A DNA stretch of 56,944 nt, from positions 181,770-238,713 of the forward strand of contig JAAUZV010000015.1 of assembly GCA_014804425.1 (NCBI GenBank), given 5' to 3'. A program made the position numbers and the translations under genes. The notes beneath the pieces were generated by a model that was not told where the DNA came from, ran no database searches, and worked only from the letters and a program-made list of their open reading frames with translations. The stretch comes from Lachnospiraceae bacterium. GTDB lineage: Bacteria; Bacillota; Clostridia; Lachnospirales; Lachnospiraceae. Below, piece after piece: positions 7,339-16,345 of this stretch. Position 1 is the first letter of the stretch. Every line of letters begins with the position of its first letter.

Positions 7339-8829
7339 ATGGAAGTTTTATACAGAAGTACAAGAGGCAAATCCGAGCCGGTGACGGCGTCGATGGCGAT
7401 TTTGAAAGGGCTTGCAAAGGACGGCGGGCTGTTTGTCCCGGAGCGGATTCCGAAGTTTACATTGACAATGGATCAGCTGTCCGGCATGAACTATCAGGAG
7501 ACTGCCTATGAGGTAATGAAGCTGTTTTTGACGGACTTTACCGAGGAGGAGTTAAAAAACTGCATTGCCAGTGCCTACGATTCCAAATTTGATACGGAGC
7601 AGATCGCTCCGTTAAAGGAAGCGGACGGCGCATATTATTTAGAGCTGTTCCACGGAAAGACCATCGCGTTTAAGGATATGGCGCTTTCCATCCTGCCGCA
7701 TTTCATGCTGACTGCCGCAAGAAAAAATCAGGTCACAAATGAGATCGTGATTCTGACCGCGACCTCGGGCGATACCGGAAAAGCGGCGCTTGCGGGCTTT
7801 GCTGACGTTAAGGGCACGAGGATCATTGTGTTTTATCCGAAGAACGGCGTCAGTCCCGTGCAGGAAAAGCAGATGGTGACGCAGAAGGGTGATAACACCT
7901 ACGTTGTCGGTATTCACGGCAATTTTGATGACGCGCAGACCGGCGTGAAGACGCTCTTTTCGGATAAGGAGCTTGCGGCGCTGATGGATGAGAAAGGATT
8001 TCAGTTCTCGTCGGCAAATTCGATCAATATCGGAAGACTGGTTCCGCAGATCGTGTACTATGTCTATGCGTACGCCAGACTTTATGCGCAGGGAGCTGTA
8101 AAAGAGGGCGAGCCGGTCAATGTGGTCGTTCCGACGGGCAATTTCGGAAATATCTTAGCGGCATTTTATGCGAAGAATATGGGACTGCCGATCGCAAAGC
8201 TGATTTGCGCGTCCAATGAGAACAAAGTGTTATATGATTTCTTCAAAACGGGGACCTATGACAAAAACCGTGAGTTTGTGCTGACAAGCTCCCCGTCCAT
8301 GGATATTTTGATCTCCAGCAATTTAGAGCGGCTGATCTACCGCATTGCGGGCGAGGATGCGGACAAAAACGCGGCGCTGATGAAACAGTTATCCGAAAAA
8401 GGAAGCTATCAGCTGACATCCGAAATGGAGGAGCAGCTTGCGGATTTCTATGGCAATTATGCGTCCGAGGAAGAGACGGCGCAGATGATCTCCTCGCTGT
8501 ATCAAAAGACGGGTTATATCATTGATACCCACACGGCGGTTGCCGCGAAGGTATATGAGAAATATAAGGCGGAGACGAACGATCGGACAAAGACAGTGAT
8601 CGCATCCACGGCCAGTCCGTTTAAGTTTACGAAAGACGTGATGCGGGCAATTGATGAGAAATATGCTGCGCAGGAGGATCTTGCGTTAGCGGATACCTTA
8701 TCGGAGCTTGGCGGTGTGAAGATACCGGAGGCGATCGAGGAAATCCGTACCGCGCCGGTCAGACATGACAGAGTCTGCGAAAAAGAAGAGATGAAGGCGG
8801 TCGTTACGGAAATTCTCGGACTCATGTAA
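7339..8829 (+). CDS. thrC: Threonine synthase
   Basis: A 496-residue PLP enzyme converting O-phosphohomoserine to threonine and phosphate in the cytosol. The PLP lysine is K112 in H-G-K-T-I-A-F-K-D-M-A. The substrate and phosphate loops are visible as T-A-T-S-G-D-T-G-K-A-A and V-P-T-G-N-F-G-N-I, with S-A-N-S-I-N-I-G-R-L-V-P-Q typical of the long (fungal/clostridial) threonine synthase group of about 490-500 residues. It is monocistronic: its own promoter upstream and a strong terminator downstream. No other threonine-pathway gene is adjacent. Confidence 0.95.
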   Translation: MEVLYRSTRGKSEPVTASMAILKGLAKDGGLFVPERIPKFTLTMDQLSGMNYQETAYEVMKLFLTDFTEEELKNCIASAYDSKFDTEQIAPLKEADGAYYLELFHGKTIAFKDMALSILPHFMLTAARKNQVTNEIVILTATSGDTGKAALAGFADVKGTRIIVFYPKNGVSPVQEKQMVTQKGDNTYVVGIHGNFDDAQTGVKTLFSDKELAALMDEKGFQFSSANSINIGRLVPQIVYYVYAYARLYAQGAVKEGEPVNVVVPTGNFGNILAAFYAKNMGLPIAKLICASNENKVLYDFFKTGTYDKNREFVLTSSPSMDILISSNLERLIYRIAGEDADKNAALMKQLSEKGSYQLTSEMEEQLADFYGNYASEEETAQMISSLYQKTGYIIDTHTAVAAKVYEKYKAETNDRTKTVIASTASPFKFTKDVMRAIDEKYAAQEDLALADTLSELGGVKIPEAIEEIRTAPVRHDRVCEKEEMKAVVTEILGLM

Positions 8830-8877
8830 ACCGGGGAAAATAATAATTGAAAGGGGCTGTAAAAAGCACCCCTAAAT

Positions 8878-8914
8878 AAAATCGCTGAGGTCGTGCGACT
8901 TCAGCGATTTTTTG
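8878..8914 (+). terminator. Rho-independent terminator after thrC
   Basis: AAATCGCTGA at 8879-8888 pairs with TCAGCGATTT at 8901-8910; the stem extends inward through GTCG/CGAC and is followed by T residues. Confidence 0.85.
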
Positions 8915-8982
8915 GTATCATTCATTATGCACCTAACTAACAATGCTAAAATATACAAAAAAAATTGATTTTCGTGTTTGTA

Positions 8983-9011
8983 TTTACTTATTTTCCTGAA
9001 TATGGTATATT
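8983..9011 (+). promoter_or_regulatory. Probable promoter for pckA
   Basis: TTTACT at 8983-8988 and TATATT at 9006-9011 with a 17-base spacer give a leader of about 60 bases. The region is extremely AT-rich, fitting a highly expressed gene. A TATAAT at 9052 is too close to the ribosome binding site to be the main one. Confidence 0.45.
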
Positions 9012-9080
9012 TTAAATATATATAGCCTGATAATGGGTTCTATATATCAACTATAATATAAAAGAAGAGAGGTTAAAAAA

Positions 9081-10682
9081 ATGGCAATTGATTTAAGCAA
9101 GTATGGCATTACCGGTGTCAAAGAAATCGTGCACAACCCTTCTTACGAAATGTTATTCGAGGAAGAGACAAAAGCAGGTCTGGAAGGCTTTGAAGTCGGT
9201 CAGGAAAGCGAGCTTGGCGCAGTCAACGTAATGACTGGTATTTATACAGGTCGTTCGCCTAAAGACAAGTATATCGTTATGGATGATAATTCCAAAGATA
9301 CGGTATGGTGGACTTCCGATGAGTACAAGAACGACAATCATCCTATGTCTGAAGATGTTTGGGCTACCGTTAAGGAAATCGCTAAGAAAGAGCTTTGCGA
9401 CAAACGTCTCTTCGTAGTAGATGCATTCTGCGGTGCAAATAAAGACACCCGTATGGCAGTACGTTTCATCGTTGAAGTTGCATGGCAGGCACATTTCATT
9501 AAGAATATGTTCATTCAACCTTCCGATGCAGAGCTGGTTGATTTCGAGCCGGATTTCGTTGTTTATAACGCTTCTAAGGCAAAGGTGGACAATTATAAAG
9601 AGTTAGGTCTTAACTCCGAAACCTGTGTTGCTTTCAATATCACCAGCCGCGAGCAGGTTATCATTAATACATGGTATGGCGGAGAAATGAAGAAGGGTAT
9701 GTTCTCCATGATGAACTACTATCTGCCGCTTAAGGGTATTGCTTCTATGCACTGTTCCGCAAATACAGACATGAATGGCGAAAACACAGCTATCTTCTTC
9801 GGACTTTCCGGAACTGGTAAGACAACCCTTTCCACTGACCCGAAGCGTCTTCTCATCGGTGACGACGAGCACGGCTGGGATGATAACGGCGTATTTAACT
9901 TTGAGGGCGGATGCTATGCAAAGGTTATCAATCTGGACAAGGATTCCGAGCCGGATATCTACAATGCGATCAAGCGTAATGCGCTTCTTGAGAACGTTAC
10001 TTTGGATGCGAACGGAAAGATTGACTTTGACGATAAGAGTGTAACGGAGAATACCCGTGTATCTTACCCGATTAATCACATTGACAATATTGTGAAACCG
10101 GTATCTGCTGCTCCTGCTGCTAAGAACGTAATCTTCTTATCCGCAGATGCATTTGGAGTACTGCCACCTGTATCTATTCTGACACCGGAGCAGACCCAGT
10201 ACTACTTCCTTTCCGGATTTACCGCTAAGTTAGCTGGTACAGAGCGTGGAATTACCGAGCCTACACCGACCTTCTCCGCTTGTTTCGGACAGGCATTCTT
10301 AGAGCTTCATCCGACCAAGTATGCAGAAGAATTAGTTAAGAGAATGGAAAAGAGCGGTGCAAAAGCTTATCTCGTAAACACAGGCTGGAACGGAACTGGA
10401 AAGAGAATTTCCATTAAGGATACCCGTGGAATCATTGATGGAATCTTAAATGGCGACATCAACAATGCTCCGACAAAGAAGATTCCGATCTTCAACTTTG
10501 AAGTTCCTACTGAGCTTCCGGGTGTTGATCCTGCAATTCTTGACCCGCGCGATACTTATGCAGATGTTTCCGAATGGGAAACCAAGGCAAAAGACTTAGC
10601 AGACAGATTTGTTAAGAACTTTGCGAAATATGAAGGCAACGATGCTGGAAAAGCATTAGTTTCTGCAGGACCTGAGAAATAA
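9081..10682 (+). CDS. pckA: Phosphoenolpyruvate carboxykinase (ATP)
   Basis: A 533-residue cytosolic enzyme interconverting oxaloacetate + ATP and PEP + CO2 + ADP; in fermentative anaerobes it often runs in the CO2-fixing direction. All catalytic motifs are seen: T-G-R-S-P-K-D-K near residue 55, G-G-E-M-K-K-G (metal-binding Lys) with S-M-H-C-S-A about 20 residues on, P-loop G-L-S-G-T-G-K-T-T near residue 242, kinase-2 I-G-D-D-E-H-G-W and E-N-T-R-V-S-Y-P. Length is canonical. Codon use differs from neighbours (many T-ending codons such as CTT and GCT), as expected for strong expression. GAGAGG precedes the ATG. A divergent paralogue lies at 18019. Confidence 0.97.
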   Translation: MAIDLSKYGITGVKEIVHNPSYEMLFEEETKAGLEGFEVGQESELGAVNVMTGIYTGRSPKDKYIVMDDNSKDTVWWTSDEYKNDNHPMSEDVWATVKEIAKKELCDKRLFVVDAFCGANKDTRMAVRFIVEVAWQAHFIKNMFIQPSDAELVDFEPDFVVYNASKAKVDNYKELGLNSETCVAFNITSREQVIINTWYGGEMKKGMFSMMNYYLPLKGIASMHCSANTDMNGENTAIFFGLSGTGKTTLSTDPKRLLIGDDEHGWDDNGVFNFEGGCYAKVINLDKDSEPDIYNAIKRNALLENVTLDANGKIDFDDKSVTENTRVSYPINHIDNIVKPVSAAPAAKNVIFLSADAFGVLPPVSILTPEQTQYYFLSGFTAKLAGTERGITEPTPTFSACFGQAFLELHPTKYAEELVKRMEKSGAKAYLVNTGWNGTGKRISIKDTRGIIDGILNGDINNAPTKKIPIFNFEVPTELPGVDPAILDPRDTYADVSEWETKAKDLADRFVKNFAKYEGNDAGKALVSAGPEK

Positions 10683-10765
10683 TAAAACAGTTATTTCTGC
10701 GGAGGTCAAATACCTGCTATTTTGCAGCGGGGGATTTGATTGAAAAGTCAATATAGGTGATACGA

Positions 10766-10807
10766 TAAAAGGGGCTGTTGCAAGTAGTGTGGCAGCCTCT
10801 TTTTTTC
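10766..10807 (+). terminator. Rho-independent terminator after pckA
   Basis: AAAAGGGGCTG at 10767-10777 pairs with CAGCCTCTTTT at 10792-10802 (one G-U), followed by T residues. Confidence 0.75.
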
Positions 10808-10953
10808 ATTTTGGCGTACAGAGCAAAGATTTTACCATGTACCGCTGTGTAAGATTCCTCAAAAAAGTCAAGACAGCATCCAAAATATTGGTTACAATAA
10901 CAAAGTAGATCAGAGCTCCGCATAGAAAATGATCCCCTGAGAAAGGAGTCGTC

Positions 10954-12426
10954 ATGAGTTATCCGGTGCATACGAAGGCGATCATCTGTTACATTGAAGC
11001 CCACATCAAAGATGCAAAGATCAATTATGAGGAATTGGAAAGACGGATCGGTTTTTCGACGGCGCATATCAGAGATTTTTTTCGGCAGGACACGGGATAT
11101 TCTCTCGCAAAATATGTCAGAATGAGAAAGGTCAAATGTTCGGCGATCGAATTGATCAACACGGATAAAACCATTCTTGAAATTGCATATGCGTATGGCT
11201 TTTCAAATCCGGAAACCTACACGAGAGCATTTCAAAATCTGACCGGAATGACGCCGAGCGCGTTCAGGGAACAAAAGCTCATTGTCGGAAAAGAAGAACT
11301 AGCCGCAGGGGTATACGGTATTGGGATATTAAAGGAACAGAATGTTTATACAAAAAGGGCACTTCACAAAGACGACAGCGCGATCTTATACGGTGTGCCG
11401 AAGGCGGCATACGGGGTATACGGAGGGAGTACGCCGTACCCGATCTGCCTAAAGGTGTGTTCGGAATATTTGGGTGAAAACGTGGCTTATCATTTTATCA
11501 TGGCAACGAGCACGGCAGCGTTTCGGCTGGTGTGGAACAATGATTTCTGGGATTTAAGCAATGTGGACATCTTTCACGCTTTACAGGAAACAAATGATGT
11601 GTACCGGCTGGGGGCGGAAGCGCTTGGGAGAGAATTTTCTTTTTTGGAACGAAAAAAGCATTCGACAAAAAAAGAATTTATTTCCTTTATCAGAAAGCAT
11701 ATTGATGAGGGGTATCCCTGTATCGCTTTGGGGGTGATAGGACCGCCGGAGCCGTGCGTGATCACGGGGTATCGGGATGCGGGGGAAACGCTGCTGGGGT
11801 GGAATTTTTTCCAAGATGATCCGGAATTTGCGGCAAGTATGGAGACGGATGAAAGCGGCTATTTTATCAGCCGGGATTGGTGGCATAATACCGATACGCA
11901 GGCGGTCATGTGTATGGGCGCGGCCGTGAAAGAAAAGCTTACGACAGGACAGATCATGGAGAATGCCATAGCGGCTCTGGACGGAAGATCGGATCATTGT
12001 TACGCGAAAGGCATATGGGCGTATGACGCATGGAAAAAAGCATTACAAAAAGAGCATGGCGGCTCGGCGGAAGAAAATTATGCTTTCTTATACGAAAAAC
12101 TACTATGCCATAATGACGCGATGAACTGCCTGACAGACGGTCGCAGATGCGCGGCGGCCTTTTTTCAGGAACAGGCGAAGCGTTCCGCGGAGCATGGCGA
12201 GGAGTACCGGAAAATCGGAAAGAAGTTTAACCGGTGTGTGAAAGCGGTCGATACGATGCGGGCGCTGTATGGAGAAGAGGCGGATACGGACGGAATGCTC
12301 AAGGCGTTTATCGACCCCGATATCAGAAAAAAAACATGTGAGCTGATCGAGTGCGCACAAAAAGCAGATGCAGAGGCACTGGCAATGATGAAACATGTGA
12401 CTTCAAAACGCAAGCCCAGTCAATAG
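10954..12426 (+). CDS. AraC-type regulator fused to a C39/BtrH-like sensor domain
   Basis: A 490-residue protein with AAAGGAG 6 bases before its ATG. Unusually, the AraC double HTH is N-terminal (residues 5-108; I-L-E-I-A-Y-A-Y-G-F-S-N-P-E-T-Y-T-R-A-F is the second recognition helix). Residues 120-350 resemble the papain-like BtrH/C39 fold: a G-G-S-T-P-Y-P-I-C-L-K-V-C segment and later I-A-L-G-V-I-G-P-P-E-P-C-V-I-T-G-Y. The last 140 residues are helical. BtrH-type domains bind acyl-thioesters or peptide-like ligands in known cases; here a ligand-sensing role is inferred. It is the first gene of a compact operon with a UvrA-like ATPase and a nucleotidyltransferase-like protein, so it probably activates that operon. 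Confidence 0.75.
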   Translation: MSYPVHTKAIICYIEAHIKDAKINYEELERRIGFSTAHIRDFFRQDTGYSLAKYVRMRKVKCSAIELINTDKTILEIAYAYGFSNPETYTRAFQNLTGMTPSAFREQKLIVGKEELAAGVYGIGILKEQNVYTKRALHKDDSAILYGVPKAAYGVYGGSTPYPICLKVCSEYLGENVAYHFIMATSTAAFRLVWNNDFWDLSNVDIFHALQETNDVYRLGAEALGREFSFLERKKHSTKKEFISFIRKHIDEGYPCIALGVIGPPEPCVITGYRDAGETLLGWNFFQDDPEFAASMETDESGYFISRDWWHNTDTQAVMCMGAAVKEKLTTGQIMENAIAALDGRSDHCYAKGIWAYDAWKKALQKEHGGSAEENYAFLYEKLLCHNDAMNCLTDGRRCAAAFFQEQAKRSAEHGEEYRKIGKKFNRCVKAVDTMRALYGEEADTDGMLKAFIDPDIRKKTCELIECAQKADAEALAMMKHVTSKRKPSQ

Positions 12427-12441
12427 AGGAGGTTGTTACCT

Positions 12442-15306
12442 ATGATGCCGGATGCGATGAGATTGACGCAGGTTAGTGAGAATAACCTGAAGCAGATCGA
12501 TGTGGAAATTCCCTACGGAAAACATACCGTTATTGCCGGTGTAAGCGGTTCCGGGAAATCCACGCTGGCATATGATGTGATCTATGCGACGGCACAGCGG
12601 AAATTGCTGGATTGCATGTCCGAGCGTGACAGCCTGTTTCTCAGGAAGATGAGACAGCCGAAGGCAGGAAGCATTGAGGGACTTTCCACTGTCATCAGCC
12701 TCAGACAAATAAAACCCAATCATAATCCGAGATCCACGATCGGCACTTATACAAGTATCGGCTCGTACATGAGAAATCTGATGGCGCTGCTGGGACAATG
12801 CAGATGCCTTTGCTGCGACAGGAGCTTTTCTCCGTGCGGCTTATCCGCTCTGGTAAAAGATTTGGAAGCATTGGAGCCGCATACCATCGTAGAAGTGCGG
12901 TTCCCTTATTTTTTTAGCGGACAAAGCGATCGCGGACAGCAGATGGAGGCGCTGCGCCGGAGGGGATATCGGGTCATTGAAGTGAACGGGGAGCGGATGA
13001 ACCTGCGCGATCTGATCCAGATGGATGAGAACGTGGAATGCATCCTGGTCGTGGAAGGCCGGTTTCAAGTAAACGGCAGACTGAAAAAAAGCGATGTCAA
13101 CTGCCTGAAAAGTGCGGGCGGGCATGGCGGCAAATACATTTCGATAGAATTGAGCGGGGAAGATGCGGGGGGAATCCGAAGCTTTTATCAAAAGCACGGG
13201 TGTCAGGAACATCACGTTATCGCAATGACGATGGAGGCAGCCGATTTTTCCTATAATGATGTATCCTGCGCCTGTCAGGAATGCATGGGCAGCGGAATCC
13301 AAAAGATCGTGCACCCGGCAAAAGTCATCAGGGACGCAAGGAAGACCCTGCGTCAGGGTCCTTTTTTCCCTGATGTGTACTCCATGAGTCATCCCTATTC
13401 CTACATGAGCCTGTACAGTCTGGCATGCCATTATCATTTTTCTTTCGATGAGCCGTATGAACAGCTGTCGGAGGAGGCAAAGAACTTGATCATGTACGGC
13501 TCGGGGGAGGAGACCTTTCTCCTGCAAAGACCGGAAGGATATGACAAGGTATTGCCGAATTATTTGGCGAAGGAAGGAAAAGCGGTTCGCTTTCAGGGAA
13601 TCCTCAGGCGGATTGAGGAATTATACCGGGAGATGCAGAACGCGCCGGAAACGCCAACGCCTGCGCAGGAAACCTTTTTCAAAAACTATATGCATGAGAT
13701 CGAATGTACCTCCTGCAGCGGTACCCGATTAAAGAAAATCAAAAATTATATCACGCTGAACGGAAAAAGCTTTGCACAGATTGGGAAGATGGAATTTTCG
13801 GAGCTGTCGGAGTTTTTAGGACAGATTCAGGGAAATGAAGCATCGGAGCCGATCCTTCATGCACTCAGGGAACGGCTGGCATTGATGAAAGAAATCGGAC
13901 TGGAGTATCTGTCATTTGAACGGCGCATTGATACGCTGTCAGGCGGAGAATATCAGAGACTGAGAATCGTAAATCAGATCGGCTCCGGTCTGGTCGGACT
14001 CACTTATATCATCGATGAACCGACCGACGGACTGCACGGAACGGATCATCAAAAGGTGCAAAATATCATCCGCAGGCTTTTGGAAAAAGGCAATACCGTA
14101 ATTACCATAGAGCATGACTGCGGTATGATAGGAGCGGCGGATCATGTGATAGAGCTTGGACCGGGGGCGGGGATTGACGGCGGCAGGGTGATCGCGGCCG
14201 GGACGCCAAAGCAACTGAAGGAGAATCCGAATTCCATAATAGGGAAGCAGCTTTTGGGAAGAACAGGATTGCGCACGGCAGCAGGAGCGGAGCCGTTTGA
14301 GGCGTCGATCAAAATCTTCGGGGTGCAGGCAAACAACTTAAAGAATGCGGACATCGAGATCCCGCTTCACCGGCTCACCTGCTTCACGGGAGTATCCGGA
14401 TCAGGGAAAAGCACCGTCGTGCAGGACGTACTGTATCAGGCATTTCGCGCCGAGGTGCAGCATGCATGTGTAGTACCGGGAAAATATAGAAAAATCGAGG
14501 GATTCGAACGCGTCAGACAAATGATCCTGATCGATCAATCGCTGCCGAACGGAAAAAACACCTCCATTCCCGCAACATATCTGGATCTGTTTGACCGGAT
14601 CAGGGCGCTTTTTTCGCAGAGCGTGGGAGACGACCATGAGATGAAGGATCAAAAGGCCTATTTTTCTTTTCACTCGAAAGGCGGGTGTCCCGCGTGCAAA
14701 GGGAAGGGGTATCTGGAGCAATATATTCCCTATCTGGGCGAAACGAAAATGATCTGTGAAGAATGTAAGGGACAGCAATATGCGGAGGAAGTTCTGGAAG
14801 TGAAATATCACGGCAGGAACATCAAACAGGTGCTGGACATGACCTTTGCGGAAGCGCTTGCTTTTTTTGCAGATCAGCCCAAGATCCGGGAAAAGGTGAA
14901 GCTGGTGTGTGATCTCGGTCTGGGGTATATGCAGCTTGGGCAGCCGTTTTCGACGCTCTCGGGAGGGGAGGCGCAGAGAATGAAGCTCGTAAAAGAGATG
15001 ACCCGATGCAGGCATAAGAAGGAGGTGCTCTATATTTTTGATGAGCCTTCTATTGGACTTCATGTAAAGGATATCGACAGGCTTTTGGATGTGATGCGGC
15101 GTATCGTGAAAGCCGGTAATACCGTTGTAACAGTGGAGCATCATCCGGATGTGATCCTGGGAGCCGACTATCTCATCGACTTGGGACCGGGCGGCGGAAG
15201 ATATGGAGGGGAAGTCCTATTTACGGGTACCCCGTCTCAGATGCTGGCGGGGGGCGTGTCGAAAACGGCGGATTATCTGCGGGAATACGCAGGGAATGGA
15301 GCATGA
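12442..15306 (+). CDS. Divergent UvrA-like ABC ATPase (excinuclease subunit A paralogue)
   Basis: A 954-residue UvrA-family protein with two ABC modules. Module 1: Walker A G-V-S-G-S-G-K-S-T at residues 33-41 and L-S-G-G-E-Y-Q-R near 498. Module 2: Walker A G-V-S-G-S-G-K-S-T near 650 and L-S-G-G-E-A-Q-R near 838. Cys pairs for zinc modules are visible (C-R-C-L-C-C, C-P-A-C with C-E-E-C). Many positions fixed in housekeeping UvrA differ: A-S-R-E-H-N-L-K is S-E-N-N-L-K and the R-R-Y-V-E-S-L-S-A-Y segment is lost. ATG 12442 follows AGAGGAGG. Position between an AraC regulator and a nucleotidyltransferase-like gene suggests a specialised role, such as drug-DNA adduct resistance, rather than general repair. 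Confidence 0.85.
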   Translation: MMPDAMRLTQVSENNLKQIDVEIPYGKHTVIAGVSGSGKSTLAYDVIYATAQRKLLDCMSERDSLFLRKMRQPKAGSIEGLSTVISLRQIKPNHNPRSTIGTYTSIGSYMRNLMALLGQCRCLCCDRSFSPCGLSALVKDLEALEPHTIVEVRFPYFFSGQSDRGQQMEALRRRGYRVIEVNGERMNLRDLIQMDENVECILVVEGRFQVNGRLKKSDVNCLKSAGGHGGKYISIELSGEDAGGIRSFYQKHGCQEHHVIAMTMEAADFSYNDVSCACQECMGSGIQKIVHPAKVIRDARKTLRQGPFFPDVYSMSHPYSYMSLYSLACHYHFSFDEPYEQLSEEAKNLIMYGSGEETFLLQRPEGYDKVLPNYLAKEGKAVRFQGILRRIEELYREMQNAPETPTPAQETFFKNYMHEIECTSCSGTRLKKIKNYITLNGKSFAQIGKMEFSELSEFLGQIQGNEASEPILHALRERLALMKEIGLEYLSFERRIDTLSGGEYQRLRIVNQIGSGLVGLTYIIDEPTDGLHGTDHQKVQNIIRRLLEKGNTVITIEHDCGMIGAADHVIELGPGAGIDGGRVIAAGTPKQLKENPNSIIGKQLLGRTGLRTAAGAEPFEASIKIFGVQANNLKNADIEIPLHRLTCFTGVSGSGKSTVVQDVLYQAFRAEVQHACVVPGKYRKIEGFERVRQMILIDQSLPNGKNTSIPATYLDLFDRIRALFSQSVGDDHEMKDQKAYFSFHSKGGCPACKGKGYLEQYIPYLGETKMICEECKGQQYAEEVLEVKYHGRNIKQVLDMTFAEALAFFADQPKIREKVKLVCDLGLGYMQLGQPFSTLSGGEAQRMKLVKEMTRCRHKKEVLYIFDEPSIGLHVKDIDRLLDVMRRIVKAGNTVVTVEHHPDVILGADYLIDLGPGGGRYGGEVLFTGTPSQMLAGGVSKTADYLREYAGNGA

Positions 15307-16202
15307 AAATGGAAGATCAGATCGTAAGAGACCGATGCGGCCGGGTGATTAAAGAAATGCGCACGGCGTTATGTGAAAGCAAGCTGTGCATTGCGGCATA
15401 TTTGCTGGGAAGTGCAAGTCACGATCAGGTTTGGGAGTGGTCGGATATTCAGATCGCAGTGATCCTGGATGACGGATATAAGGGAAAACGGTATCATACC
15501 TTGCTCCAAGACGGGATGTATGTTGCGCTGAATGTGTTTACGCTGACGGCGTTTAAGGAATGGATCGGCACGGTACACGCGGATGATTTTATGTGGAAGG
15601 CATTCAGCAAACGCACGGTATTATTTTCAAAAGATCCTATTCTGGACGAGCTGCTGGAGGAAGCATTTATCATAGGCAGCGCAGACCGGCAGAAAGAAAT
15701 GCTTTTGGCGTTTTCGGGAGCCGTCTATTATTTGAATAAAGCGGAAAAAAATCTATATGTGAAAAGAAATCTGGAAAACGCGGTTTATTTCATACCACAG
15801 ATTGCGGAAAACATCGCTTTAATAGAAATATTTCAGAATCAGCAGATTCCCGAGAGGGAAGTGATTGCGCAGGGGAAAAAATACAATCGGGAAGTCTTTG
15901 CAAACATTTATGATCCTCTGTTCCGAAGAAATGCGGATGAGGAAACCGTAAAAGGCATATTAACGTATTGCGCAGGGTATTTAGAGCGGCATACGAGGAC
16001 GATCTATCAGCCGGTCATCGCGTATCTGGAGGAGCACGGCGATTTAGAATATTTCAAGTTTGAGACGAGACCGCATGGATTTGGTATCAATTATGAGTGG
16101 CTTGTCAGGTGCGGCATTGCGGAGCGATACGGAATACCGGAAAAAATTCCTTTTTTGAAGCAGGCGGAAAAAATCGGGTACCGAAAAGCCGAAAAAACAT
16201 AA
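15303..16202 (+). CDS. Nucleotidyltransferase-like protein with altered metal motif
   Basis: A 299-residue protein whose ATG overlaps the UvrA-like stop (ATGA, 15303-15306), implying coupled translation. Residues 33-52 read like the Pol-beta/antibiotic nucleotidyltransferase core: L-L-G-S-A-S followed by W-S-D-I-Q-I-A-V-I. In active enzymes the second motif is D-x-D or D-x-E; here it is D-I-Q, so one metal ligand is missing and transfer activity is doubtful. The rest is helical, as in aminoglycoside-type enzymes (I-Y-Q-P-V-I-A-Y-L, then a final helical bundle). It may act as a binding protein, or as an enzyme whose acidic residue comes from elsewhere. The stop codon lies inside a 17-bp perfect hairpin. 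Confidence 0.65.
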   Translation: MKMEDQIVRDRCGRVIKEMRTALCESKLCIAAYLLGSASHDQVWEWSDIQIAVILDDGYKGKRYHTLLQDGMYVALNVFTLTAFKEWIGTVHADDFMWKAFSKRTVLFSKDPILDELLEEAFIIGSADRQKEMLLAFSGAVYYLNKAEKNLYVKRNLENAVYFIPQIAENIALIEIFQNQQIPEREVIAQGKKYNREVFANIYDPLFRRNADEETVKGILTYCAGYLERHTRTIYQPVIAYLEEHGDLEYFKFETRPHGFGINYEWLVRCGIAERYGIPEKIPFLKQAEKIGYRKAEKT

Positions 16203-16344
16203 TGTTTTTTCGGCTTTTCTCTATTGGAAAAACATGAATCCGAAAGAAATGCCAAAGGCATTTCTTTGAAAGGAAGCTTTGCTTCCTTTTTAGCCCTAGA
16301 AGAATCGCTATAGCGATTCTTCGAAAGAACACGCAGTGTTCTTT
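16184..16344. repeat. Cluster of five consecutive perfect hairpins between convergent genes
   Basis: Five stem-loops follow one another: 16184-16218 (17-bp arms, centred on the upstream stop codon), 16243-16267 (11-bp arms, AAA loop), 16269-16289 (9-bp arms, TTT loop), 16299-16322 (24-bp perfect palindrome) and 16324-16344 (9-bp arms, GCA loop, then T-rich). The first and last have T-tracts and can terminate the two convergent genes. The middle three have no obvious need as terminators. Confidence 0.85.
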
Positions 16345-16345
16345 T

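Noticed and set aside
9052-9057. TATAAT close to pckA as the main -10 box
   Set aside because: It would place transcription start on top of the ribosome binding site and has no -35 partner at 17 bases.
8830-9080. Possible small gene or riboswitch between thrC and pckA
   Set aside because: Only a terminator and an AT-rich promoter region were seen; no conserved RNA motif was recognised.
12433-12441. TTG start three codons upstream of the UvrA-like ATG
   Set aside because: AGAGGAGG would be directly adjacent to TTG; ATG 12442 has normal spacing.
14401-15144. Leftward 247-residue ORF inside the UvrA-like gene
   Set aside because: It is antisense to the second ABC module and has no recognisable motif.
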